Shown here in pieces: positions 18,081-26,424 of a DNA stretch of 64,000 nucleotides. The position numbers and the translations under genes were made by a program. A model generated the notes under the pieces. The model did not search any database, was not told where the DNA came from, and saw only the letters and a list, made by a program, of their open reading frames with translations. Positions within the stretch are counted from its first letter, which is position 1, and each line of letters starts with the position of its first letter. The stretch comes from Microbacterium sp. Root53 (GTDB taxonomy: Bacteria; Actinomycetota; Actinomycetes; Actinomycetales; Microbacteriaceae): NCBI RefSeq assembly GCF_001426925.1, contig NZ_LMFR01000020.1:62001-126000 (forward strand), given 5' to 3'.

Positions 18081-20169
18081 ACTCCGGCATCGACGAGATG
18101 GGATCGAGTCGGTCGCTCGTCAGCAGGTTCGCGCTCGCGCCGTCGGGGAAGTGGAACGGGAGGAACACGGTGTCGGGCCGGATGTCCGAGCTCACGCCCA
18201 CGCGGGCCTCGACGGCGCCGCGCCGGTTCTCCAGCCGCACGAGGTCGCCGTCGGCGACGCCGCGATCGCGGGCGGTCGCGGGATGCAGCTGGGCCACGAG
18301 CTCGGGACGGGCGTCGTTGAGCTCCGGCACCCGGCGGGTCTGGGCGCCCGACTGGTAGTGCTCGAGCAGCCGACCGGTGATGAGGCTCAGCTCGCCGCCG
18401 TGCGGCGTCTCGGGGGAGTAGGAGCGGACCGCCACGAGCCGTGCGCGGCCGTCCGCGTGCGCGAACCGGTCGGCGAACAGCCGCGGCGTGCCGATCCCTC
18501 CCGGCGGGTACGGCCAGTGGGCGCCGACGCCCTCCGCCTCGAGCGCGTCCAGCGTCGCGTGGCTGAGGCCGGAGTAGTCGGCGAGCCCGCCCGCCGAAGC
18601 GCGCGCCAGCTCGTCGAACACCAGCGACGGATCCAGGTCCCACGTGCCCGGGGCGTCGAACCGGCGGGCGAGCTCGGCCATGATCCACAGCTCGCTGCGC
18701 GGCCCCGCGGGCGGCTCGAGGGCGCGGCGCCGGCGCAGCACGCGGCCCTCGAGGTTGGTCATCGTGCCGTCCTCCTCGGCCCACTGCAGCACGGGCAGCA
18801 CGACGTGGGCCAGGCGCGCGGTCTCGGACAGGAAGAAGTCGCTCACGACGAGCAGGTCGAGGCGCGCGAGCGCGTCGCGCACCGACTGCACGTTGGGCGA
18901 GGACACCACGACGTTCGAGCCGTGCACCAGCAGCGCCCGCACGCCGCCGGGGCGGCCGCAGCTCTGCAGCAGCTGCACGGCGGGGATCCCGGGCCCGGGG
19001 ATGATTGCCGGGTCGACGCCCCACACGGCCGCGACGTACTCGCGAGCGGCCGGGTCGTCGATCTTGCGGTAGCCCGGCAGCTGGTCGGACTTCTGACCGT
19101 GCTCGCGGCCGCCCTGCCCGTTGCCCTGGCCCGTCAGCGTGCCGTAGCCGCTGCCCGGAGTGCCGGGCAGCCCCAGCAGCAGCGCGAGGTTGATCGCGGC
19201 GGTGGCGGTGTCGGTGCCGTCGGCGTGCTGCTCGACGCCCCGCCCCGTGAGGATGTACGTCGATCCGGATTCCGCCAGCCGCCGCGCGAGCGACTGGATC
19301 GCCGCGGCCGGAACGCCCGTGACCTGCTCGGCGCGCTCGGGCCACCACATCGAGACCGAGCGGCGCAGCGCCTCGAAGCCGCGTGTGCGTCGGTTCACGT
19401 AGTCAGCGTCGAAGAGACCCTCGGCGATCACGACGTGGATCAGACCGAGCAGGAGGGCGAGGTCGCTGCCCGGCACGGGCTGCACGTGCTGGCCCGCGCC
19501 GTCCGCCGTGAGCCGGGCGGTCGTGCTGCGACGCGGATCCACGACGATCAAGCCGCCGCGCGCCCGCGCGCCCTGCAGGTGCGACACGAACGGCGGCATG
19601 GTGTCGCCCACGTTCGAGCCGAGCATCAGGATGGTCTCAGCCGTGTCCAGGTCCGTGAGCGGGAACGGCAGCCCGCGGTCCACGCCGAACGCGCGGTTCG
19701 CGGCGGCCGCGGCCGACGACATGCAGAACCGGCCGTTGTAGTCGATCCGGGACGTGCGCAGCGCGATGCGGGCGAACTTGCCGAGCTGATACGCCTTCTC
19801 GTTCGTGAGGCCGCCGCCGCCGAAGATCCCGACCGCGTCGGCGCCGCTCTCCCGCTGGATCGCGCGGAGGCGCTCCGCGATGAGGTCGAGGGCCTCGTCC
19901 CACGTGGCCGGGTGCAGCTCGCCGTCCGCGCCGCGCACGAGCGGGGACGTGAGCCGGTCGGGCGCGGCGAGCAGCTCGTTCGAGCTCCAGCCCTTGCGGC
20001 ACAGGCCGCCGCGGTTCGTGGGGAACTCGCGCCCCTCGACCGACACCGGCAGCCGCTCGCCGGGCGTCGGCGTGAGGGTCATGGCGCACTGCAGCGCGCA
20101 GTACGGGCAGTGGGTCGCGGCCGTCTGCGCGGGGGCGGACGGCGCGTCGGTCAGCGAAGCGGGCGTCAT
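18037..20169 (-). CDS. narB: Assimilatory nitrate reductase, molybdopterin catalytic subunit
   Basis: Cytoplasmic Mo-bis-MGD enzyme reducing nitrate to nitrite. 710 residues. The N-terminal [4Fe-4S] site is Cys21, Cys24, Cys28 and Cys57 (CPYCALQC...CRKGW). The Mo ligand is Cys149 in YNGRFCMSS, the Cys type of Nap/Nas enzymes. Downstream lie GSNVGDTMPP, DPRRSTTA, GQGNGQGGREHG and a C-terminal molydopterin dinucleotide-binding domain (ITGRLLEHYQSG, LPFHFPDG). There is no Tat signal, which fits an assimilatory cytoplasmic enzyme. The ATG overlaps the flavoprotein gene stop (ATGA). Also named nasA or nasC in other species. Confidence 0.93.
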   Translation of the reverse strand: MTPASLTDAPSAPAQTAATHCPYCALQCAMTLTPTPGERLPVSVEGREFPTNRGGLCRKGWSSNELLAAPDRLTSPLVRGADGELHPATWDEALDLIAERLRAIQRESGADAVGIFGGGGLTNEKAYQLGKFARIALRTSRIDYNGRFCMSSAAAAANRAFGVDRGLPFPLTDLDTAETILMLGSNVGDTMPPFVSHLQGARARGGLIVVDPRRSTTARLTADGAGQHVQPVPGSDLALLLGLIHVVIAEGLFDADYVNRRTRGFEALRRSVSMWWPERAEQVTGVPAAAIQSLARRLAESGSTYILTGRGVEQHADGTDTATAAINLALLLGLPGTPGSGYGTLTGQGNGQGGREHGQKSDQLPGYRKIDDPAAREYVAAVWGVDPAIIPGPGIPAVQLLQSCGRPGGVRALLVHGSNVVVSSPNVQSVRDALARLDLLVVSDFFLSETARLAHVVLPVLQWAEEDGTMTNLEGRVLRRRRALEPPAGPRSELWIMAELARRFDAPGTWDLDPSLVFDELARASAGGLADYSGLSHATLDALEAEGVGAHWPYPPGGIGTPRLFADRFAHADGRARLVAVRSYSPETPHGGELSLITGRLLEHYQSGAQTRRVPELNDARPELVAQLHPATARDRGVADGDLVRLENRRGAVEARVGVSSDIRPDTVFLPFHFPDGASANLLTSDRLDPISSMPEFKNAVVTLTRVVTA

Positions 20170-21734
20170 GCGGGCGCCACCTCGCGGGCCGAGATGAGCT
20201 CGGCGATCCGCGCGCGGCAGCCGCCGCAGCCGGTGCCGGCGCGCGTGCACCGGCCCACATCCGCCACGGTCTCGCAGCCGTCGTCGACCGCGTCCTCGAT
20301 CGTCCCGGCCGTGACCCCGTTGCACACGCACACCGTGGCGTCGCGCCCGGTCGCGATCGGGCCCTGGTCCTCGTCCGCGTCGAGGCGCAGCAGCAGGGAT
20401 CGGTCGGCCGGCAGCTCGCCCGCACGCGCGTACAGAACGCTCAGCTCCGCGGCGGTGCGCGGCATCCCGACCGACACGAAGCCCGTGAGGACGCCGTCGC
20501 GGCTGACCATCTTCACGTACGTGCCGTGCTGCGGGTCGGCCCACATCGCCACGCCCGGGGCGGTCTCTCCCGCGGGAACGGGGGCGAACGGGTCGGCCGA
20601 CACGTCGCCCGCCGAGACCAGGTCCACCTGCTCCGCCTTGAGCGCCACGACGCCCGGCACGTCCTCCGCGAACGGCATCGCCTCCAGGCCGTCGAGCTCG
20701 GCGCGCAGCGCACGCGCGAGCCATTCGGCCTGGCGCCAGCCGGGGCCGATCAGGCCGCTGGGCCCGCCCGGCACGTGCGCTTCGTGCAGCAGCGTGGGGT
20801 CGCCGCCGTGCTCGAACACGTGCGCGCAGTCGCCGATCGCGTGGATGTCCGGGTCCGTCCACGAGCGCAGGCGCGCGTCGACGAGCACGCCGCGGTCGAC
20901 GCGCAGCCCGGCCGTCTCGGCGAGCTCGGTGCGCGCCCGCACGCCGCACGACAGCACGAGCAGGTCGCCCTCGATGCGGCGGCCGTCCGAGCTCACGAGC
21001 GCACGGAAGCGGCGCACGCCGTCGCCTTCATCCCGCGCGATGATCGCCTCCGCGCGCGTGTGCGGCACGACGTGGACGCCGGCGCTCTCGAGCGCCGCCG
21101 CGAGCACCGAGGCCGATCCGCGGTCGAGCTGACGCGGCATCGGCATGGGGCCGAAATGCGCGACCTGCGGGACGGCGCCCGCGCGCGCGAGCAGAAGGGC
21201 CAGCTCGATCCCGAGCACCCCGGCGCCCAGCACGACCACGCGGCCGCCCGTCGCGACCACGCCGCGCACGTGCTCGGCGTCCTCGGGGGTGCGCAGCACG
21301 CACACACCCGAGGTCAGGGCGAGATCGAGGCCGGAGTCGTCCGGTCCCAGGTGCTCCAGCCCGTCGAGCATCGGCACGATCGCACGCGCGCCCGTGGCGA
21401 GCACGACGCGGTCGTACGCGAGGCGGCGCCCGTCGCTCAGCTCGACCTCCCGTGCGCCGCGATCCAGCGATGTCGCGCGCACGCCGGTGACGACGTCGGC
21501 GCCGGCGGCGCGCAGCTCGGACAGATCGGCGATCGCGAGGTCGTCGCGCTCCAGCTCGCCCGTGGCGTACTCCGCGACCAGCACGCGGTTGTACGGCTCG
21601 TGCGTCTCGGCGCCGACGATCGTCAGCGCGACGCGTCCCGTCGCGATCTCGGGGAGCAGCTCCTCCGCGAAGCGCACGCCGACCGGGCCGAGCCCGATGA
21701 GCACGACCCGGAGGGCGGGGGAGTCCTGGAACAT
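20166..21734 (-). CDS. FAD/NAD(P)-dependent oxidoreductase with BFD-type [2Fe-2S] domain, nitrate reductase electron-transfer partner
   Basis: 522 residues. The N-terminal two-dinucleotide-binding oxidoreductase has the FAD motif VVLIGLGPVGVRFAEELLP, NAD(P) motif VVVLGAGVLGIELALLLARAG and FAD motif SWTDPDIHAIGDCAHV. A linker domain and a C-terminal BFD-like [2Fe-2S] domain follow (CVCNGVTAGTIEDAV, then GCGGCRARI). It resembles the first half of NirB but has no siroheme domain. Coupling to narB by an ATGA overlap suggests it delivers NAD(P)H electrons to the nitrate reductase, as NasB does in Bacillus and Klebsiella-like systems. The 8-base gap to narK suggests one narK-nasB-narB transcript. 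Confidence 0.85.
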   Translation of the reverse strand: MFQDSPALRVVLIGLGPVGVRFAEELLPEIATGRVALTIVGAETHEPYNRVLVAEYATGELERDDLAIADLSELRAAGADVVTGVRATSLDRGAREVELSDGRRLAYDRVVLATGARAIVPMLDGLEHLGPDDSGLDLALTSGVCVLRTPEDAEHVRGVVATGGRVVVLGAGVLGIELALLLARAGAVPQVAHFGPMPMPRQLDRGSASVLAAALESAGVHVVPHTRAEAIIARDEGDGVRRFRALVSSDGRRIEGDLLVLSCGVRARTELAETAGLRVDRGVLVDARLRSWTDPDIHAIGDCAHVFEHGGDPTLLHEAHVPGGPSGLIGPGWRQAEWLARALRAELDGLEAMPFAEDVPGVVALKAEQVDLVSAGDVSADPFAPVPAGETAPGVAMWADPQHGTYVKMVSRDGVLTGFVSVGMPRTAAELSVLYARAGELPADRSLLLRLDADEDQGPIATGRDATVCVCNGVTAGTIEDAVDDGCETVADVGRCTRAGTGCGGCRARIAELISAREVAPA

Positions 21735-21742
21735 CCGGCCCC

Positions 21743-23176
21743 TCAGATCCGGTGACCGGCGAGCGAGGCCCGCGGCACGATGTACACGACGGCCGTGATG
21801 GTCATGAGCACGGCGTAGGCGGCCACGAAGCCCCAGAACGCCGCGACGTAGCCGCCGGTCGCCGCGTGCGACGCGTTCAGCACCTGCGGGATCACGAAGC
21901 CGCCGTAGGCGCCGATCGCCGAGATCAGGCCCAGCGCGGCCGCGCCCTGGCGCTGCGTGCTGACGGCGTGCGGGTCGCCCGCGGTCGCCGCGCCACGCGC
22001 CGCGAAGATGCTCGGGATCATCCGGTACGTCGCGCCGTTGCCCATGCCCGTGGCGACGAACAGCAGCAGGAAGCAGCCCAGGAACACCCAGAAGCTGCCG
22101 AGCGGCAGGGTCAGGATGAGCGACAGCGCGCCGAGGATCATGACGCCGAACGCCGCGACCGTCATCCGCGCCCCGCCGAAGCGGTCCGCGAGCTTGCCGC
22201 CGTACGGGCGGGCGAGGGACCCGACGAGCGCGCCCATGAACGCCAGCGACAGCGACGCCCCGGCCACCTGGAAGGTCGAGAACTCGGGGAACTGGTCGGC
22301 GATCAGCTTGGGGAACACGCCCGCGAAGCCGATGAACGAGCCGAACGTGCCGATGTACAGCACGGCCATGATCCACAGGTGCGGCTCGCGCAGGGCGGAC
22401 GCGGCGCCCGCGAAGTCCGCCTTGGCGGAGGACAGGTTGTCCATGAAGCGGTACGCGCCCCACATCGCGACGAGGATCAGCGGGATCCACATCCAGCCCG
22501 CGAGCTGGATGTTGAAGGTGCCGGCCGCGCCGAGCGTGACCGCGATGGGCACGAGCAGCTGCGCGATCGCGGTGCCGATGTTGCCGCCGGCCGCGTTGAG
22601 GCCGAGCGCCCAGCCCTTCTCGCGCTGCGGGAAGAAGTACGTGATGTTGGCCATCGAGCTGGCGAAGTTGCCGCCACCCACGCCGCCGAGCGCGGCGATC
22701 AGCAGCAGCACGCCGAACGGCGTCTCGGGGTTCTGCACCGCGAAGCCGAGCGCCGTGGCGGGGATGAGCAGCAGCGCGGCCGACACGATGGTCCAGTTGC
22801 GGCCGCCGAACGTCGCGACCGCGAACGTGTACGGGAAGCGCAGCGTGGCGCCGACGAGGCTGGGCAGCGAGATCAGCCAGAACGACTCGGTGGTCGTGAG
22901 CGTGAATCCGGCGTTCGGCAGCATCACGACGACGATGCTCCAGAGCTGCCAGATGATGAAGCCGAGGAACTCGGCGAAGATCGACCAGCCCAGGTTGCGG
23001 CGGGCGATCGCACGGCCCTGCGACGCCCAGAACGCGGCGTCCTCGGGGTTCCAGCCGTCGATCCAGCGGCCGGGGCGGAAGGTCAGGGTGGTCTGCGGCG
23101 CCTCGATGACGGAGGCGGACGGGGCGGTGCCCGATGCGGTGATGCTGGGTGCGGTGGAGCTGAGCGGCGTGGCCAT
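21743..23176 (-). CDS. narK: Nitrate/nitrite transporter, NarK-type MFS
   Basis: Major facilitator protein of 477 residues with about 12 membrane helices. The nitrate-porter signature is present: GGGNFASSMANITYFFP, then KGWALGLNAAGGNIG, and a second related segment GNGATYRMIPSIFAAR. It imports nitrate, and possibly exports nitrite, at the head of the leftward nitrate reductase operon. The ATG at 23176 has the ribosome site GAGGAGTC; an in-frame ATG at 23212 lacks one. A conserved regulatory module shared with nirB lies 65-119 bases upstream. Confidence 0.93.
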   Translation of the reverse strand: MATPLSSTAPSITASGTAPSASVIEAPQTTLTFRPGRWIDGWNPEDAAFWASQGRAIARRNLGWSIFAEFLGFIIWQLWSIVVVMLPNAGFTLTTTESFWLISLPSLVGATLRFPYTFAVATFGGRNWTIVSAALLLIPATALGFAVQNPETPFGVLLLIAALGGVGGGNFASSMANITYFFPQREKGWALGLNAAGGNIGTAIAQLLVPIAVTLGAAGTFNIQLAGWMWIPLILVAMWGAYRFMDNLSSAKADFAGAASALREPHLWIMAVLYIGTFGSFIGFAGVFPKLIADQFPEFSTFQVAGASLSLAFMGALVGSLARPYGGKLADRFGGARMTVAAFGVMILGALSLILTLPLGSFWVFLGCFLLLFVATGMGNGATYRMIPSIFAARGAATAGDPHAVSTQRQGAAALGLISAIGAYGGFVIPQVLNASHAATGGYVAAFWGFVAAYAVLMTITAVVYIVPRASLAGHRI

Positions 23177-23229
23177 GGCGACTCCTCGGAGGTCAGCGGA
23201 TGCGGGGGACATCGGGTGGGGCGATTCCG

Positions 23230-23295
23230 ACCGTAGGGCGGGCGTGTTTCGGCGCCGCGCGTGCGCCCGTTACCTCTCCATCACCGTTCGATCAC
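23230..23295 (-). promoter_or_regulatory. narK promoter with 55-bp module shared with nirB
   Basis: Read leftwards: GTGAT-n6-GTGAT-n6-GTAAC-n18-GAAACACGCC (23295 to 23241), five bases, then the -10 TACGGT (23235-23230). The half-sites are spaced 11 bases apart, as in GlnR-family sites (GTNAC-n6-GAAAC style). No -35 is visible, which fits an activator-dependent promoter. The nirB promoter has the same layout base for base in spacing. Confidence 0.65.
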
Positions 23296-23424
23296 CGCCC
23301 GGGCGCAGGTCGGTTGAGGGCTTCGTCACACGCCGGAAACATCGCGCCCCGGTGGCCGGCCGGAGGGTGCGGCTCCGGGAGCCGAGAGGTCTCGGCGAGC
23401 GGAGCCGGCCGGCGCCGGGGTCCT

Positions 23425-23430
23425 TAGACT
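23425..23430 (+). promoter_or_regulatory. -10 element of mog
   Basis: TAGACT ends 6 bases before the ATG at 23437; initiation 7 bases downstream falls on the start codon itself (leaderless). Confidence 0.45.
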
Positions 23431-23436
23431 CGGAGC

Positions 23437-23928
23437 ATGGATGATGCCGGGAAGCCGCCGCGCGCCGCGGTGATCACGGTGAGCGACCGCTCCGCGCGGG
23501 GCGAGCGCGAAGATCTGTCCGGGCCCGAGGCGGTCGCGGCGCTGCGCGTCGCGGGCTTCGACTGCGACGACGCCGTGGTGGTGCCCGACGGCGCCGAGAG
23601 CGTCGAGCGCGCGCTGGCCGCCATGATCGCGGCCGGGGCGGGCGTCATCGTCACGACGGGCGGCACCGGGCTCGGTCCGAGGGACCAGACGCCCGAGGGC
23701 ACGCTGCGCGTGATCCAGCGCGAGGTGCCGGGCATCGCCGAGGAGCTGCGGCGGATCGGTGCGGCCGAGAAGCCCGCGGGGATGCTGTCCCGCGGCGTCG
23801 CGGGCGTCGCGCACGGCACGCTCATCGTGAACCTGCCGGGCTCGCCCGCGGCCGTGCGAAGCGGCATGCCCGTCGTGGTGTCGATCGCCCGTCACGCCGC
23901 CTCGCAGCTCGCCGGGGAGGACCATTGA
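23437..23928 (+). CDS. mog: Molybdopterin adenylyltransferase MogA/MoaB
   Basis: Adenylylates molybdopterin before metal insertion by MoeA. 163 residues with VITVSDRSARGEREDLSGP, the MPT-site TTGGTGLGPRDQTPEGT (residues ~69-85) and NLPGSPAAVRSG. It starts the rightward mog-moaE unit, divergent from narK. The ATG at 23437 sits 7 bases after the -10 TAGACT. MogA and MoaB names overlap in this family. Confidence 0.92.
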   Translation: MDDAGKPPRAAVITVSDRSARGEREDLSGPEAVAALRVAGFDCDDAVVVPDGAESVERALAAMIAAGAGVIVTTGGTGLGPRDQTPEGTLRVIQREVPGIAEELRRIGAAEKPAGMLSRGVAGVAHGTLIVNLPGSPAAVRSGMPVVVSIARHAASQLAGEDH

Positions 23929-24383
23929 GCGCCGGCACAGAGGACGCTCTCGCGGCGGAGACCGTGCGGATCGCGCGGATCTCGGCCACGCCGATCCGGC
24001 TGGACGAGCACGTCGCCGCGATCGACGACCCGCGGATGGGCGCCGAGACCTCGTTCGTGGGGCGCGTGCGCGATCACGATCCGGATGCGCGCGGCGCGGT
24101 CTCGGCGCTGGAGTACACGTCCCACCCCGACGCGGAGGCCACGCTGCACGCGATCGCGCTGCGCGCGGGGGAGGCCCACGGCGCGATCGTCGCCGTGAGC
24201 CATCGCATCGGCCGTCTGGAGGTGGGCGAGGCGGCGGTCGTGATCGCGGTCGCCGCGCCGCACCGCGCCGAGGCCTTCGCCGTCTGTCGCGAGGTCATCG
24301 AGGACATCAAGCGCGAGCTCCCGATCTGGAAGCGGCAGATCGAGGCCGACGGCACGGCGGAGTGGAAGGGCCTCGGCGGCTGA
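23925..24383 (+). CDS. moaE: Molybdopterin synthase catalytic subunit MoaE
   Basis: Large subunit of MPT synthase; with the MoaD thiocarboxylate it inserts two sulfurs into cyclic pyranopterin monophosphate. 152 residues. Conserved elements: FVGRVRDHDP, LEYTSHPDAE, HRIGRLEVGEAAVVIAV and the active-site lysines in IKRELPIWKRQ. The TTG start overlaps the mog stop (TTGA), so translation is coupled. Its partner moaD lies 1 kb away on the other strand. Confidence 0.93.
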   Translation: MSAGTEDALAAETVRIARISATPIRLDEHVAAIDDPRMGAETSFVGRVRDHDPDARGAVSALEYTSHPDAEATLHAIALRAGEAHGAIVAVSHRIGRLEVGEAAVVIAVAAPHRAEAFAVCREVIEDIKRELPIWKRQIEADGTAEWKGLGG

Positions 24384-24529
24384 GCGCGCCCGGCGCGAGA
24401 ATGCATTCCTGAGGGATCGGAAAGAAAGCCGAATCCTTCTGCGGTGTGTCGGTTGATTCGCGTCGCGCACCGGCGCATTCTCGGAATCAGCCGGCCTCAG
24501 AGGTGAGTCGGCGGAGACGGAGGACCCGA

Positions 24530-25390
24530 ATGTCCATCGCAGTCACGGGAGCCAGCGGACGGCTCGGCTCGTACATCATCGACGCCCTCGTCGAGCGCGG
24601 CGTCTCGCCCACCGACATCGTCGCCATCACCCGCACGCCCGAGGGGGTGCGGTTCCGGGACCGCGCCGTCACCGTGCGGCAGGCCGACTACGACGATCCG
24701 GCCTCACTCGACCTCGCCTTCCGGGGCGTCGAGCGGCTCATGCTCGTGGCGGGCACCGAGATCGGCCGGCGTCTCGGCCAGCACCGCAACGTGATCGCGG
24801 CCGCCGAGCGGGCCTGGGTGGGGTGCATCGTCTACACGAGCATGCTCGGCGCGGACACCGCCGGGCTGACCCTGGCCGAGGAGCACCGCGAGACCGAGGC
24901 GGCACTGCGGCAGACCCGCATCCCCACGACGTTCCTCCGCAACGGCCTCTACCTCGACACGTTCATGGAGCAGGCCCCGCAGCATGTGGCGCGCGGCGAG
25001 GTGCTGGGCGGCCCGGGCCGGATCGCCGCCGCGCATCGCCGCGACTACGCCGACGCCGCCGCGGCGGCCGTGCTCACGCCGTGGGCCGGGCGGGTCTACG
25101 AGCTGGGCGGAAGCCCGTTCACGCTCGAGGAGTACGCGCGCGAGCTCTCCCGCGTCTCCGGCAAGGACGTGGCCTACCGGCCGCTGCAGGGGGACGCGCT
25201 GCGCGCCGCCCTGGTCGCGCAGGGCATGACGGAGACCGAGGCCGTGCTGGCCGTGGAGCTCGACGAGGCCGCGGCGCGCGGTGCGCTCGACACCGACTCC
25301 ACCGAGCTGGTGGAGCTCAGCGGCCGTCGCCCGACCACGCTCTCGGACGCCGTGCGCCAGGCGCTCGCGCCGCAGGTCGCGGCTGCCTGA
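24530..25390 (+). CDS. NAD(P)-binding NmrA/QorB-like reductase
   Basis: Atypical short-chain dehydrogenase fold of 286 residues. The nucleotide motif is VTGASGRLGSYIIDAL at the N-terminus; VYTSMLGAD, LAEEHRETEAALR and FLRNGLYLDTFM follow the pattern of QOR2/YtfG quinone reductases. The ATG at 24530 follows GGAGGAC. No link to molybdenum or nitrate is evident, although the gene lies inside the Moco cluster between moaE and the convergent moaD. It may reduce quinones with NADPH or act as a redox sensor like NmrA. Confidence 0.75.
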   Translation: MSIAVTGASGRLGSYIIDALVERGVSPTDIVAITRTPEGVRFRDRAVTVRQADYDDPASLDLAFRGVERLMLVAGTEIGRRLGQHRNVIAAAERAWVGCIVYTSMLGADTAGLTLAEEHRETEAALRQTRIPTTFLRNGLYLDTFMEQAPQHVARGEVLGGPGRIAAAHRRDYADAAAAAVLTPWAGRVYELGGSPFTLEEYARELSRVSGKDVAYRPLQGDALRAALVAQGMTETEAVLAVELDEAAARGALDTDSTELVELSGRRPTTLSDAVRQALAPQVAAA

Positions 25391-25432
25391 CCGCGGGGGC
25401 CGGCTGACCGCCGGACCGCCTGACCTCCCGGC

Positions 25433-25666
25433 TCAGCCTCCCGCGAACGGCGGCAGCACGTCGACCGTCGCGCCGGCGGCGAGCGGCGCGTCGTCGTCGC
25501 GACGCTCGCCGTCGACGAGGACAGCGCACCGCGGCAGAATGCCCGCGAGCGCCGGATGCTCGGCGATCAGCGCGGCGCGGAGCGCGCCGAGCGTGGCCTC
25601 GGTCCGCTGCTCCTCGGCGCGGCCGGCGGCCTCCTCCGCCGCGGCGAAGAAGCGGACCCGGCTCAC
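25433..25666 (-). CDS. moaD: Molybdopterin synthase sulfur carrier MoaD
   Basis: Ubiquitin-like small subunit of MPT synthase, 77 residues, ending in the required Gly-Gly (LPPFAGG) that is adenylylated and thiocarboxylated. Start is GTG at 25666, overlapping the stop of the upstream small gene (GTGA). Last gene of the leftward moeZ-moeA-moaC-orf-moaD operon; the E1 enzyme that activates it is the first gene of the same operon. Confidence 0.9.
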   Translation of the reverse strand: MSRVRFFAAAEEAAGRAEEQRTEATLGALRAALIAEHPALAGILPRCAVLVDGERRDDDAPLAAGATVDVLPPFAGG

Positions 25667-25947
25667 GCCGGCTCCCCGCCGGTGCGCGAGCGCCACGCGT
25701 GCGCGAGCTCCGTGACGTCCGCGACCGCCTGGGCGATGTCGTCGGGAGAGCCGCCTGCGCGGCCCGCCGCGAGACCCGCGAGGAACGCGGTCAGCGGGGC
25801 GGCCGGGCGAGCGACGCCGTGCGCGACGTCGCGTGCGAGGTCGAGGATCAGCGTGACCGGGACGTCGTCGGGCGACAGCCCGAGGGTCTCGCTCGCCGCG
25901 CGGGCCCACTCGTCGAGCGCCTCGGGGGGAAGCGTGCGATCGCTCAT
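25663..25947 (-). CDS. Small helical protein of the Moco operon (DUF6457-like)
   Basis: 94 residues, acidic and helical, with no catalytic motif (LDEWARAASETLGL, then ILDLARDVAHGVARPAAP, LTAFLAGLAAGRAGG). It resembles the DUF6457 domain that in actinobacteria is found beside or fused to molybdopterin-guanine dinucleotide genes; this is recall, not a search. It lies between moaC (3-base gap) and moaD (GTGA overlap), so it is fully embedded in the operon and probably helps cofactor assembly. Confidence 0.65.
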   Translation of the reverse strand: MSDRTLPPEALDEWARAASETLGLSPDDVPVTLILDLARDVAHGVARPAAPLTAFLAGLAAGRAGGSPDDIAQAVADVTELAHAWRSRTGGEPA

Positions 25948-25950
25948 CGT

Positions 25951-26424
25951 TCAGTCCTCCTCGCGCGTCCAGGATCCGCTCCGCCCGCCGGTCTTCGCGA
26001 CGATCCGGGCGTTCTCGATGCGGGCCGAGCGATCCATGCCCTTCACCATGTCGACGACCGACAGCGCCGCGATCGCGACGGCCGTCAGGGCCTCCATCTC
26101 GACGCCCGTGCGGTCGGCCGTGCGCACCGTGGCCTCGATCGCGACGCCCTCGTCCTCGACCGCGAGGTCGACGGCCGCGCCGTGCACGCCGATCACGTGC
26201 GCGAGCGGCAGCAGCTCGGCGCAGCGCTTCGCGCCCTGGATGCCGGCGATCCGCGCGACCGCCAGCACGTCGCCCTTGGGCACTGCGCCGTCGCGCAGCG
26301 CCGCCACGGTCTCGGGGGCGACGCGCACGAAGCCCCGTGCGGTCGCCGAGCGGACGGTCGGCTGCTTGTCGGTCACGTCGACCATGCGGGCGTGACCGGC
26401 GGCGTCGAGGTGGGTGAAGCTCAT
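25951..26424 (-). CDS. moaC: Cyclic pyranopterin monophosphate synthase MoaC
   Basis: Converts the MoaA product to cyclic pyranopterin monophosphate. 157 residues with the family motifs FTHLDAAGHARMVDVTDK, KGDVLAVARIAGIQGAK, CAELLPLAHVI, EATVRTADRTGVEMEAL and VVDMVKGMDR, which includes the active-site Lys and Asp. The ATG overlaps the moeA stop (ATGA). Its upstream partner moaA is about 5.4 kb away on the other strand. Confidence 0.95.
   Translation of the reverse strand: MSFTHLDAAGHARMVDVTDKQPTVRSATARGFVRVAPETVAALRDGAVPKGDVLAVARIAGIQGAKRCAELLPLAHVIGVHGAAVDLAVEDEGVAIEATVRTADRTGVEMEALTAVAIAALSVVDMVKGMDRSARIENARIVAKTGGRSGSWTREED

Noticed and set aside
18151..21132. 993-codon open frame antisense to the nitrate reductase genes
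   Set aside because: Product of GC-rich third positions; its residues are Arg/Ala/Gly/His-rich with no fold, and the opposite strand encodes clear enzymes.
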